Assembly (NCBI GenBank): GCA_031273305.1 | Contig: JAISSC010000193.1 | Location: 1-24,561, forward strand | Direction of reading: 5' to 3' | Length of the DNA: 24,561 bases | Source of the DNA: Flavobacteriaceae bacterium | Lineage (GTDB): Bacteria > Bacteroidota > Bacteroidia > Flavobacteriales > Weeksellaceae | In this document: piece by piece, positions 7,660 to 16,299 of the stretch | Numbering within the stretch: position 1 is the first letter of the stretch | Layout: the number at the start of each line of letters is the position of its first letter | Program-made: the position numbers and the translations under genes | Notes under the pieces: model-generated | What the model saw: only the letters and a program-made list of their open reading frames with translations | Told to the model about the DNA's origin: nothing | The model's database searches: none

Positions 7660-8535
7660 ATGAGAAAATTGATCTTAAAAGTATTTTACAGTTGTTTGTG
7701 CATAGTGAGTTCATTAAGTTATTACAGTTGTAACGATGATGCCAATCCCGCTAAAGAGGACACAACACCAATTACTCAGGAAGAAAAAATAGCTCAATTT
7801 GAAAGAGAATTTATTAAAAACTATTATGATACAATTCCGTCAGGTGATGGAGTAATCAAGTTGGTAGGGTATAAGACGATTTATACCGGTGAAGAAAAAG
7901 ATGAATTTAAAGATTTTTTGAAAAGCCACAGAGATGAACTAAATCCATCTAAACATAATTATTATGCAGAAGACGGTTCTTTTATAAGGGTTTATTTCCC
8001 ACTGAGTGATGCCATAATTGATTATAATGAACAAAGTTATGAAGCTGATGAAAACGGAATTGTTTCCGTAGGGTATAAAAAAAGTAATAAATCTACGGAA
8101 GATAATTATATTAATTTAGTAGGAAGGAAGAGGTCTGAGAATGTGGTAGGTACGGAAGCGAATATCATCGTGGGGAATAGAATAATCTTGGAAAAGGAGA
8201 TCAAAAGGACGGCTTCTTATAATGAAAATGGTGCTTATGTCTTTGATTTAGAGGAGAAAGCAATGTGTGGGCACGAAGACCACAATACTTCGAAAAAAAC
8301 GAATGCTCACAAGGTCAGTTGTGTGGATAATCATATAAAGGATGGGATAAAAAGGAATTGTAGTACTGCCTTTGGAATTTATAAGGGTAAAAAATGTGCA
8401 TTTCAGTCAGATGTTTGTATGGATTATAACGGAATCTTTTCAAATTGTAAAAATAATGGCAGTATAATTAATTTCTTGGGTAGTGATTGCTCTTATGCAT
8501 TAGCTAAGGGTCATTGCTGGAATGAGTTATTATAA
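7660..8535 (+). CDS. Probable surface lipoprotein with cysteine-rich C-terminus
   Basis: 291 residues. The N-terminus is a hydrophobic signal ending in SLSYYSC, with Cys24 as the likely lipidated residue. CNDDANPAKED after it is acidic, as in the export signals that bring Bacteroidota lipoproteins to the outer surface. Residues about 40-190 are soluble and lack cysteine. From about residue 200 to the end there are eight cysteines in roughly 85 residues, spaced for several disulfides and mixed with His and Asp (CGHEDH, CVDNH, KGHCW at the end). I do not recognise the family. An even number of cysteines in an exported domain suggests four disulfides. The next gene, 46 bp downstream, encodes a membrane protein and may be co-transcribed. 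Confidence 0.75.
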   Translation: MRKLILKVFYSCLCIVSSLSYYSCNDDANPAKEDTTPITQEEKIAQFEREFIKNYYDTIPSGDGVIKLVGYKTIYTGEEKDEFKDFLKSHRDELNPSKHNYYAEDGSFIRVYFPLSDAIIDYNEQSYEADENGIVSVGYKKSNKSTEDNYINLVGRKRSENVVGTEANIIVGNRIILEKEIKRTASYNENGAYVFDLEEKAMCGHEDHNTSKKTNAHKVSCVDNHIKDGIKRNCSTAFGIYKGKKCAFQSDVCMDYNGIFSNCKNNGSIINFLGSDCSYALAKGHCWNELL

Positions 8536-8581
8536 TATAGCCCATACAACTCTTAACGTGGACACATTAAATATTTAAAAA

Positions 8582-8947
8582 ATGTATTCTGTAGGAGTTT
8601 TCCACGCTTGGGATTTTTTGATGGTAATAATACTTACAGGTTCTTATTTTGTATGCCCTAAAAACATAATAGAAAAGAAAAATGAGTATATAAAATTCTT
8701 TTTAGTATTTCTCAGTATTTTTTTCTTTGTGTTCATTATAGTAACAAATGTAATACAGGATGAAGATATTACCCATTCACTAGTTTATATTACCCTAATC
8801 CCGGCGTTATTTTGTTTCCATATGCTGTATCCGTTCAAGACAATAAAAAGGAACCAAAATTTAAATTTTTTTCTGTTGTTTCTATCCTTATACATCATTG
8901 CAGTACATGGACTAATATATATTTTAGTATTGTTTTCTGATATGTAA
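8582..8947 (+). CDS. Small four-helix membrane protein
   Basis: 121 residues with four hydrophobic segments at about 8-26, 39-57, 68-87 and 95-117, separated by short charged loops (PKNIIEKKNEYIK, QDED, KTIKRNQN). There is no signal peptide distinct from the first helix and no enzyme motif. It has no visible promoter of its own and lies 46 bp after the lipoprotein gene, so a shared transcript is likely. Function unknown. The pairing of an exported cysteine-rich protein with a small multi-helix protein resembles effector/immunity or lipoprotein/anchor pairs, but nothing in the sequence proves either. Confidence 0.7.
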   Translation: MYSVGVFHAWDFLMVIILTGSYFVCPKNIIEKKNEYIKFFLVFLSIFFFVFIIVTNVIQDEDITHSLVYITLIPALFCFHMLYPFKTIKRNQNLNFFLLFLSLYIIAVHGLIYILVLFSDM

Positions 8948-9019
8948 AGGTTTTATATCCATATTTTACGCCTCTTGTGTCGACCGTACATTTGGTAAAT
9001 TATCAGGTAGTCAGGAGTA

Positions 9020-9049
9020 TTGCAGAGTGGGATTAAATTAATAACTTTG
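9020..9049 (+). promoter_or_regulatory. Promoter of ahcY
   Basis: TTG at 9020-9022, 19 bp spacer, TAACTTTG at 9042-9049: an ideal match to the phylum consensus. The leader to the ATG at 9066 would be only about 10-12 nt, too short for a riboswitch, so SAH-riboswitch control is not expected here. Confidence 0.75.
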
Positions 9050-9065
9050 TAAAAATTTTTTAAGT

Positions 9066-10379
9066 ATGGACACAAAAACAGAATATATTCCTTATAAAGT
9101 TCGAGATATTTCGTTAGCTGACTGGGGGAGGCTTGAGATTCAACTGGCAGAAGCAGAAATGCCGGGATTAATGGCACTTCGTGAAGAATATAAGAACGAA
9201 CAGCCTCTGAAAGGGGCAAGAATTGCAGGTTGTTTACATATGACCATCCAGACTGCCGTTTTAATAGAAACCTTGCAGGCATTAGGAGCAGAGGTCACTT
9301 GGAGTTCATGTAATATTTTTTCGACTCAGGATCATGCCGCTGCCGCTATTGCCGCTGCCGGTACGCCGGTTTATGCATGGAAAGGAATGAATGAGGAGGA
9401 ATTTGACTGGTGCATTGAGCAGACCTTTTTCTTTGGAGAAGACAGGAAGCCTCTAAATATGATTTTGGATGACGGAGGAGACCTGACCAATATGGTATTA
9501 GATAAATATCCGGAATTAGTATCCGGAATTAAAGGACTATCCGAAGAAACAACTACCGGAGTTCACCGATTGCATGAAAGAGTTAAGAACGGAACATTGC
9601 TGATGCCTGCAATTAATGTAAATGATTCCGTTACCAAGTCCAAGTTTGATAATAAATACGGATGTAAAGAATCCGCAGTGGATGCCGTACGTCGGGCAAC
9701 CGATCTAATGATAGCAGGAAAAGTAGTAGTAGTAGCAGGATACGGAGATGTTGGGAAGGGTTCTGCGGCATCATTCAGAGGAGCAGGAGCAAGGGTTATT
9801 GTCACCGAGATAGACCCTATATGTGCCTTGCAGGCGGCTATGGACGGATATGAGGTAAAGAAGATGGATAATGCAATTCCAAGAGCAGATATTGTAATTA
9901 CCTGCACGGGTAACTGTGATATTGTACAGGGAAAGCATTTTGAAATGATGAAAGATAAAACCGTAGTATGTAATATTGGTCATTTCGATGATGAGATTGA
10001 TATGGCGTGGTTGAATAAAAACTATGGAGACACAAAAATTACCATTAAGCCACAGGTGGATAAATATACCATAAAAGGTAAGGATGTAATTGTATTAGCC
10101 GAAGGACGGTTGGTGAATCTGGGATGTGCCACCGGGCATCCGAGTTTTGTAATGAGCAATTCTTTCTGCAACCAGACACTGGCACAAATTGAATTATGGC
10201 AAAATTCGGATAAATATGAAAACAAAGTTTATACCCTTCCGAAGCATCTGGATGAAAAAGTAGCCCGTTTACATTTAGCTAAAATAGGCGTAGAACTGGA
10301 TGTGTTGTCAGACAAACAGGCTCGATATATCGGGATACCCATCGAAGGTCCCTTTAAAACCGATGAATATAGATATTAA
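9066..10379 (+). CDS. ahcY: Adenosylhomocysteinase
   Basis: 437 residues. It hydrolyses S-adenosylhomocysteine to adenosine and homocysteine in the cytoplasm, keeping methyltransferases free of product inhibition. Family motifs are in order: LHMTIQTAVLIETL, SSCNIFSTQDHAAAAIA, the substrate-site VNDSVTKSKFDNKYGC, the NAD-binding GYGDVGKGSAASFRGAGARV, EIDPICALQAAMDGYEV, HPSFVMSNSFCNQ, and the C-terminal tail EYRY. The length suits the bacterial form. The gene has its own promoter and is closed by a strong terminator at 10397-10425, so it is transcribed alone. Nothing unusual is seen. Confidence 0.97.
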   Translation: MDTKTEYIPYKVRDISLADWGRLEIQLAEAEMPGLMALREEYKNEQPLKGARIAGCLHMTIQTAVLIETLQALGAEVTWSSCNIFSTQDHAAAAIAAAGTPVYAWKGMNEEEFDWCIEQTFFFGEDRKPLNMILDDGGDLTNMVLDKYPELVSGIKGLSEETTTGVHRLHERVKNGTLLMPAINVNDSVTKSKFDNKYGCKESAVDAVRRATDLMIAGKVVVVAGYGDVGKGSAASFRGAGARVIVTEIDPICALQAAMDGYEVKKMDNAIPRADIVITCTGNCDIVQGKHFEMMKDKTVVCNIGHFDDEIDMAWLNKNYGDTKITIKPQVDKYTIKGKDVIVLAEGRLVNLGCATGHPSFVMSNSFCNQTLAQIELWQNSDKYENKVYTLPKHLDEKVARLHLAKIGVELDVLSDKQARYIGIPIEGPFKTDEYRY

Positions 10380-10396
10380 AATTTTATGTAATAGAT

Positions 10397-10425
10397 AAAA
10401 AATCCGGAGCTTTTCCGGATTTTTT
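10397..10425 (+). terminator. Bidirectional terminator after ahcY
   Basis: A 12 bp perfect stem: AAAAAATCCGGA (10397-10408), loop GCTTT, TCCGGATTTTTT (10414-10425). The T run downstream and A run upstream let it work in both directions. It begins 18 bp after the ahcY stop. Confidence 0.9.
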
Positions 10426-10498
10426 TATTGATTTCGCAAGGTATAATGTTTACTGATAAATTATCTCTTTTTACCATCATTTATTAAAACTAAAACCT

Positions 10499-10506
10499 TA
10501 CTTTTG
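10499..10506 (+). promoter_or_regulatory. Probable -7 box of ackA
   Basis: TACTTTTG, a perfect TAnnTTTG, 17 bp before the ackA ATG at 10524. I find no TTG at the expected distance upstream, so the -33 element is degenerate. The leader would be roughly 12 nt. Confidence 0.5.
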
Positions 10507-10523
10507 TTTTCAAAAAAATAAGG

Positions 10524-11738
10524 ATGTTAATATTGGTTATTAATGCAGGAAGTTCCTCCATAAAGTATCAGTTGTTGAACATGGAATCAACGACTGTTGT
10601 TGCGAAAGGGTTAGTAGAGAGAATAGGCAGTAGGGGAAGTACCCTGACACATAAATATCTAAAAGGAGATAAGACAGAGAAAGTAGAAGTAGAGCAGGAT
10701 TTTCCTTCCCATGTTGAGGGGATGAAAACAATTGTTGACCTACTCACAGATGAAAAAATAGGAGTAATAAAAGACCCTTCGGAGGTGACAGCCGTAGGGC
10801 ACAGGGTAGTACAGGGAGAAAGTGTAAAAGCTCCTGTTTTGGTCACTAAAGAGATAAAGGACTTTATCAGGAACATCAGTCCATTGGCTCCGTTGCATAA
10901 TCCGGCTAACTTGTTGGGAATAGAAGTAGCCGAACAATTTTTCAAGGATATTCCTCAGGTTGTTGTTTTTGACACTTCCTTTCATCAGACGATGCCTCCC
11001 AAAGCCTTTAGATATGCCATCCCGGATAAATTTTATTACGATTATAAAATAAGAGTTTACGGAGCGCACGGAACCAGCCATAAATATGTAAGGTCTCAGT
11101 CCGTGAAACATTTAAATAATCCGGAAGCCCGGATAATAACGATTCATTTAGGCAACGGTTCGAGCGTTACGGCAATAAATAAAAAAGGAGAAAGTGTAGA
11201 TACCTCGATGGGATTCACTCCACTTAACGGTTTGGTTATGGGAACCCGAAGCGGAGATATTGATCCGTCGGTTTTATTTTATATGGTAAGAGAGTGCGGA
11301 GTAAAGTTTGAAGAGTTGGATAACTTGTTGAATAAACAATCAGGAATGTTGGCATTAACCGGTAAAAGTGATGCGAGAGATGTCGGAGAGATGCATAAAG
11401 AGGGAGATTCCAAAGCCATTTTATGTCTTGACCTTTATTCTTACCGGGTGAAAAAATATATAGGAGCTTATATGGCAGCCTTAAATGGAGCCGAAGCTAT
11501 CGTATTTACTGCCGGAATCGGGGAGAATTACTATCAGCTTCGTTCTCTGATATGTAAAGATTTGGAGTTTTTCGGAATAAAACTGGATGAAGTAAAGAAT
11601 AAAGAATTAAATTCACCGGATCAGGTTGTAGAGATACAGGCGTCTGATTCTAAGGTTAAAATTCTTATTGTTCCGACCAATGAAGAATTGGAGATTGCAA
11701 ACGATACAGTAAAATTGATACAGGAAAACGGATATTGA
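10524..11738 (+). CDS. ackA: Acetate kinase
   Basis: 404 residues. It interconverts acetyl phosphate plus ADP with acetate plus ATP. Catalytic residues of the ASKHA fold can be read: Asn7 (NAGSSSIKYQ), Arg94 (VGHRVVQGE), Asp150 (VFDTSFHQ), His182 (GAHGTSHKYV), the phosphate loop HLGNGSS at 208-214, Arg242 (MGTRSGDIDP), TAGIGEN near 330 and TNEELEIA near the C-terminus. Unusually for the pathway, no phosphotransacetylase gene (pta) is next to it: the left neighbour is ahcY behind a terminator, and to the right lie repeats and a minus-strand gene. The partner must be elsewhere in the genome or absent. Confidence 0.97.
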   Translation: MLILVINAGSSSIKYQLLNMESTTVVAKGLVERIGSRGSTLTHKYLKGDKTEKVEVEQDFPSHVEGMKTIVDLLTDEKIGVIKDPSEVTAVGHRVVQGESVKAPVLVTKEIKDFIRNISPLAPLHNPANLLGIEVAEQFFKDIPQVVVFDTSFHQTMPPKAFRYAIPDKFYYDYKIRVYGAHGTSHKYVRSQSVKHLNNPEARIITIHLGNGSSVTAINKKGESVDTSMGFTPLNGLVMGTRSGDIDPSVLFYMVRECGVKFEELDNLLNKQSGMLALTGKSDARDVGEMHKEGDSKAILCLDLYSYRVKKYIGAYMAALNGAEAIVFTAGIGENYYQLRSLICKDLEFFGIKLDEVKNKELNSPDQVVEIQASDSKVKILIVPTNEELEIANDTVKLIQENGY

Positions 11739-11747
11739 TAACTGATG

Positions 11748-11774
11748 GTAGAGACGTCCCAATTTGGGCATCTC
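11748..11774. repeat. Dispersed palindromic repeat A, copy 1
   Basis: GTAGAGACGTCCCAATTTGG and the following GCATCTC form an imperfect palindrome (GAGACGTCCCA against TGGGCATCTC). Near-identical copies stand at 17969-17995 and 19632-19658. It lies just after the ackA stop, 10 bp downstream, and could fold into a hairpin in the transcript. Confidence 0.8.
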
Positions 11775-11802
11775 ATCTGAACGTAACCAATTGTGCGTGA
11801 GG

Positions 11803-11862
11803 TCATTGCGAGGAGGACGACGAAGCAATCTCATCCTATTGCGAGCGTAGCGAAGCAACCTT
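11803..11862. repeat. REP-like repeat B cluster
   Basis: Two adjacent units: TCATTGCGAGGAGGACGACG plus AAGCAATCTCAT, then ATTGCGAGCGTAGCGAAGCA. ATTGC at one side and GCAAT at the other pair to a hairpin. Related units occur at 18089-18195, 21244-21300, 21467-21523 and 23521-23586. The remaining sequence to 12013 is non-coding and includes a short CCTGAAAGGC direct repeat (11882-11891 and 11948-11957). Confidence 0.7.
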
Positions 11863-12013
11863 ATAACGAGGGGTTAGCATAGCCTGAAAGGCTTGATTTT
11901 CATAACCGCAGGTCGCCTATCTGCGGGCAACGACAACCAATGACACCGCCTGAAAGGCAGGACTGATTTTCATCCTAAACTTAGAAACTGTTTTATTACG
12001 GAGTGAAGAATTT

Positions 12014-12256
12014 TTATTTTTGATAGACCACTTCTACACCCTCTTGCTGTGGAAGAGTTTTTCTCCTTACTTCATCAGGATTTACATCGGCATTTATCTT
12101 TCCTTTGTTTTCAGCAACCCCGCATGTTAACCAATAAGGCAATATGCTGATAAGAAAAGTAAGACACCAGAATCCGATAAGTGCTATGGTTAGAAAAATT
12201 AAAAAACCTATAAATTTAGCAATAGGCCAAGTCTCAATATAAAGTAGTGTTACCAT
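12014..12256 (-). CDS. Small membrane protein
   Basis: 80 residues. The first half is a long hydrophobic stretch (about residues 11-45, AKFIGFLIFLTIALIGFW and following) that can make one or two membrane helices; the second half is soluble and charged (NKGKINADVNPDEVRRKT). No family is recognised. I accept it as a gene because a perfect promoter (TTG-N19-TACTTTTG) lies 25-54 bp before its ATG and because its codon use is ordinary. It is downstream of the large TraB-type gene but, having its own promoter, need not depend on it. The short soluble tail would lie in the cytoplasm or periplasm depending on topology. Confidence 0.65.
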   Translation of the reverse strand: MVTLLYIETWPIAKFIGFLIFLTIALIGFWCLTFLISILPYWLTCGVAENKGKINADVNPDEVRRKTLPQQEGVEVVYQK

Positions 12257-12280
12257 AATCCCGAATAATATTATTTAGGT

Positions 12281-12310
12281 CAAAAGTACTAATTTATTTT
12301 AGTTTAACAA
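12281..12310 (-). promoter_or_regulatory. Promoter of the small membrane protein
   Basis: Minus-strand reading: TTG (12308-12310), 19 bp, TACTTTTG (12281-12288), in perfect agreement with the phylum consensus. It sits in the 74 bp gap between the large gene and the small one. Confidence 0.75.
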
Positions 12311-12330
12311 AAATAATTCTATATTTTTTG

Positions 12331-15300
12331 CTAATGGCTGAGGTAATAATCTTCATTAAACAGGGTAGTAGCTCTCGGATGGTTTTTATTTTCCAGATAA
12401 TCAATGAAATTTCGGTCTAGTTCATTCCAGTCGTCTTCATCGTAATAGTTTATATTAGTAGATAAAAAGGCGATTCTTACTGTGGATTCATCCGAGAGAT
12501 AATGTTCATATTCATAGTCATAATTGTCTGAACATTTTTCATTTGGGGTTAGGTCAAAAGCGATAATTCCTACATCAGTACCGTTATATTCCGGTTCTTT
12601 CTCATCTTCTTTTTCTCCTTCGGAATAGAGAGAATGATCATAATAGGTATTATCTTTTTTAATAGTGAAATAGTAAACTTTATATTTCTTAGTATTAAAA
12701 ACCAGTGTTCTCTCTTCCTTAAAAAATAAGGAATCTCTTCTCAGGCTGGAGATATAGTGATATTTATCATTAATATTTTTCATAAGAAATTTCTTGGCGA
12801 TGTATGCAGTCAGGTCTTTTTCAGGATTAAAAATATCTTGTCCGAATTTTTTAGTATACTCATCAGTTATTTTTTTTGAAAGAATGATCTCTTTTATCAA
12901 AGAGAGGTATTCGTTTTGTGTCAGTTCAACAGGATTTTTTAATTCAGCCAATACCTTAAGAAGATAAATATCTTTGGTATTCCTTATCTTTGAAATTAAG
13001 CGTTTATAGTCAGAATCATTAACAACCGATAAAATATCCAGATAATCTTTAAGATTCATCAAAATATTGTAGGGGTAATATTCCGCCGAATAATAATATT
13101 CACTTACGTTATTGTTTTCATTATTTAAGAAACGTTTAAGGTCATTTTCGGCTTCGTTGAGGAAATATTTCCTATGCTTCTTTATATGGTTGGATTTGAG
13201 TTTATCTTCCGAGTTCAGTTCCTGCAGATAGTACATAATAGGAGCCTTATATTCATTAACAGATAAAAAAGATAAAAGGGCGGGAACGACAGTATTTTCA
13301 GAATTTTCTATGTTCCGGAAGGAGTAAAGAAGGCTGTAAACAGGGCTTTCCGAACTTGGAATGGGAGAGGTTGATTTTAACAATTTAAGAACCGTTTTCA
13401 GGGATTTTTTATTGTCTTTCATGGATACGATCTGATTCAGAATATCAAATTCCACATTTCCGTTATTCTTAAATTTCGGATACAGTTTTTCATAAAAATC
13501 AGATTGAGTTTTATCGTGATGATTCAGAACCTGCATTACTATTTCCAAAATTTCCGGATTTAAAGAATCAGGACTGCTGCTAAGCATAAAATTCTCCACC
13601 TTTTTATAATCGGTAGAAAGAGCCTTTATCTTGTTTAGCATAGGCTGATTTTTTTTGTTGTCTGCAATCCAGAGCAGAGAATCATTACTTATCGTATAAC
13701 TCTCATAATCATCATCATTCGGAAGATTGCCGTCATCCTCAATTTGAGTATATGATTCCTGAAAAACAGGGCTGTCATCCGCTGTGGAATCGGCTACTGT
13801 TATCTTATCATAAAGCCTTCCGGTTTCTGCATTTTTTTTGTCAATACTTTCCGCATCATTGGAATCTTCCTTTTTTTCAGGGTCAAAGAACAGAATGTCG
13901 GAAAATATCTCTTCCGTCGAGGGAATGTTAAATTCCCGGTGTCGGTTAATAATATATTTTAGCTCATATATGCGGTTGTTTTGTGAAAAATATCGCAGTT
14001 TATAGGCTTGAGCCGAACTTTCATTTTCCAGAATATAATCGGAAAAAGGATATTTATTAGCAGAAATTCCGCTTTTTACAAATCTGAGCTTTTCAGCAGT
14101 GCAGGAATCAGGAGTAAATTGATGGCTGACAAATTCTTTAATAATATCTTCCGTATTCAGAGAATCGGTTTCCCAATAGTCGTTGTAATAAGAGATAGTC
14201 AGTTCCTGACCGTTTTCCAGTTTATAAAGAGAAGTATTTTCGTAATAATCAACCTTGTCGATCGCAACAGAGTCCTCAACAAGAGAGGATTCTTTATCTT
14301 GTTTAGGTCTGATGGGAAGGGGAATTGAATATCCGGCTTTTTTATTTTCGTATTTCTCTGTTTTTTTGTGCAGGGTGAAATCGGTAAGTCGGAATGAATT
14401 AAAATATCGGTTTTTGATAGCTTCATCAGCAGTAACGATTCCTATCAGGTTATAATGTGCTCCGTTGATGATTGTTTTCAGGTATAGGAATTTATTATCG
14501 TTGAGCGGGATACGGGTTTCGGAGTAAGGAATATCGTCGTTCACCAAAATGGGTTCAAGACTGTTACTGTTCAGGTTTTTTGCAAATTCGTGAGGTATCC
14601 TGACGAGTTCATAAGGTTCTTCCTCAGGCGAGATAACATCCATAATTTCGGAGTTGATAAAATAATATGAATTGCTGTTTTTATCATAAGCAGTAACATT
14701 CAATGACTGGTTTAAAGTATCCGAATCAATTCTATAATCAGGCAGGTTAACCGTATATCCTCCCGATTTGGGTGTGAAATCGGAAAATGTATTGGTATAG
14801 GATTTTAGTTTCAGGCTGGAAAAAACGGTATTTTTATATTGATTTTCGTAATTTTCGGTTCCGTATAAATTGAAAATATATACTTCCAGAGGAGTAAGGA
14901 ATATTTGTGTATTCAGGCGTTCATCATTATCGTTTTTGCTCATGACTTCAATTCCGGAGTATCCGTTGTTGGTAATACGTTTTTTAGACAGTATTTTTCC
15001 CGGAATATTTTCATACAGCAGGCTATCTATGGACTGTAAAGAAAAGCGGTAACTGTTTTTGTCCAAAAAGTCGAAATGGCTGAACTTTGATATGGATAAA
15101 AAGGCTCCGTTGGGAATATCCATAGAGATCAGATAACAAGATTGTTTATTGGGGAAAGCAAAGAACTTGTTAGGTGCTTTTATGGAAAATTCGTTGTGTA
15201 CGGTTGTATTTAACGGATGATTATAAAGCAGATCGTCAATGTTATCTTTTTGTTTTTTCCCTTTTTCCGTATATGCACCGATTAAAGGTTTCACGGTATA

Positions 15301-16155
15301 TCCTTTGTTCTTCAGCTTCTCAATTATCCCTTTTTTCCCGGCTAAATGGGCTGCACCTACGGCAGAAAAAAGAGAACCTTTTTTCATCAAGCTGTCTATT
15401 GCTTTTACCATAACATCATTTCGTTCATAAAGGACATATTTGAGTATCCTATCCGGATAAGAGCCTTTATGAAGAGAATCGATAAGGTCTAAATCCTGCT
15501 TACGATAAGCATTTTCCATAACGGTCTGGATGGGCTGATCCTTTATTAACTTTTTCAACCATGATTTTCTCTTGGAATAGTAGTAATCATCATGAAAAGC
15601 ATATTGATTTGCTTTCTCTATAAATCTTCGGGATTCCTTAGAGTCTTCCAGTCCATGAAATTTTTTATTTAATTTTTTAGCCGAACGGTAGATAAACATA
15701 TCCAGATATGTATTCTCCCGAAAATTTTGCATTCCCGTATACCTGCGATATAATATACCATCTGCTATAAAATAATTAGCCTGCAACGCTTCCTTGTAGT
15801 TTTCAGGGGCTATGGGGTTTAGGTATAAAGAAGTATATTTATATGTATTGTAATCGTTGGAATAATAATTATAGTCTGTCGGATAATCTTCCATTTCTTC
15901 TTTCAGGCTGTCCATCCATAAAGCCGGGTCACTTTCCAGTGCAACTTGTTTCACGGCATGGAGTTTTTCAAAAAATATATCCGAAAGATTAAAAGCAATT
16001 TTCTCGCTTACGTGCATAGTCCCATACAGATAGGATTTTTCTTTCAACCCATTCCCTGAAATTTCCCATAAAAGGCTGGGATATTTTTTTTGTGAAGATA
16101 AAACAGACGATAATAGCAGGGCAATTATTGTTGTAAAATTAAAAATATTCTTCAT
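12331..16155 (-). CDS. Giant exported TraB/GumN-type protein
   Basis: 1274 residues. A signal peptide (MKNIFNFTTIIALLLSSVLS) is followed by a TraB/GumN domain at about 25-295: SYLYGTMHVSEKIA with Gly45 and His48, Glu74 in ALESDP, and the closing AVGAAHLAGKKGIIEKLKNK near 270. Ordinary members of the family stop at about 300 residues. Here some 970 more follow: three beta-rich segments that look like diverged copies of one fold (about 310-455, 460-600 and 610-760, each with a Y-x-(V/I)-x-(L/P)P-like start such as GYTVNLPDY and GYSIPLPIR), an acidic linker near 765-815, then a helical region to about 1130 and a final beta segment. TraB relatives are thought to be metal-dependent proteases or their inhibitors. 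Periplasmic or surface location is inferred. Confidence 0.8.
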   Translation of the reverse strand: MKNIFNFTTIIALLLSSVLSSQKKYPSLLWEISGNGLKEKSYLYGTMHVSEKIAFNLSDIFFEKLHAVKQVALESDPALWMDSLKEEMEDYPTDYNYYSNDYNTYKYTSLYLNPIAPENYKEALQANYFIADGILYRRYTGMQNFRENTYLDMFIYRSAKKLNKKFHGLEDSKESRRFIEKANQYAFHDDYYYSKRKSWLKKLIKDQPIQTVMENAYRKQDLDLIDSLHKGSYPDRILKYVLYERNDVMVKAIDSLMKKGSLFSAVGAAHLAGKKGIIEKLKNKGYTVKPLIGAYTEKGKKQKDNIDDLLYNHPLNTTVHNEFSIKAPNKFFAFPNKQSCYLISMDIPNGAFLSISKFSHFDFLDKNSYRFSLQSIDSLLYENIPGKILSKKRITNNGYSGIEVMSKNDNDERLNTQIFLTPLEVYIFNLYGTENYENQYKNTVFSSLKLKSYTNTFSDFTPKSGGYTVNLPDYRIDSDTLNQSLNVTAYDKNSNSYYFINSEIMDVISPEEEPYELVRIPHEFAKNLNSNSLEPILVNDDIPYSETRIPLNDNKFLYLKTIINGAHYNLIGIVTADEAIKNRYFNSFRLTDFTLHKKTEKYENKKAGYSIPLPIRPKQDKESSLVEDSVAIDKVDYYENTSLYKLENGQELTISYYNDYWETDSLNTEDIIKEFVSHQFTPDSCTAEKLRFVKSGISANKYPFSDYILENESSAQAYKLRYFSQNNRIYELKYIINRHREFNIPSTEEIFSDILFFDPEKKEDSNDAESIDKKNAETGRLYDKITVADSTADDSPVFQESYTQIEDDGNLPNDDDYESYTISNDSLLWIADNKKNQPMLNKIKALSTDYKKVENFMLSSSPDSLNPEILEIVMQVLNHHDKTQSDFYEKLYPKFKNNGNVEFDILNQIVSMKDNKKSLKTVLKLLKSTSPIPSSESPVYSLLYSFRNIENSENTVVPALLSFLSVNEYKAPIMYYLQELNSEDKLKSNHIKKHRKYFLNEAENDLKRFLNNENNNVSEYYYSAEYYPYNILMNLKDYLDILSVVNDSDYKRLISKIRNTKDIYLLKVLAELKNPVELTQNEYLSLIKEIILSKKITDEYTKKFGQDIFNPEKDLTAYIAKKFLMKNINDKYHYISSLRRDSLFFKEERTLVFNTKKYKVYYFTIKKDNTYYDHSLYSEGEKEDEKEPEYNGTDVGIIAFDLTPNEKCSDNYDYEYEHYLSDESTVRIAFLSTNINYYDEDDWNELDRNFIDYLENKNHPRATTLFNEDYYLSH

Positions 16156-16299
16156 GAACTTAATACTAATTTTGGCTAAATTAACTATTTTTGGGGGAGC
16201 TTACAAATTGAATGAAAATAAAAATTTATAAAAGGCAGGTAAAACAAATATTTTAACAATTCCCGATTTATCTTGTCAACATTGATATTCTTTATATGA

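Noticed and set aside
8987..8994. TACATTTG as the ahcY promoter
   Set aside because: The nearest TTG is only 9 bp away; the site at 9020-9049 has perfect boxes and spacing and lies closer to the gene.
9001..9065. SAH or SAM riboswitch before ahcY
   Set aside because: The predicted leader is about ten bases, too short for an aptamer.
11882..11957. Short direct repeats of CCTGAAAGGC as the start of a CRISPR-like array
   Set aside because: Only two 10-base copies, no regular spacing and no cas genes.
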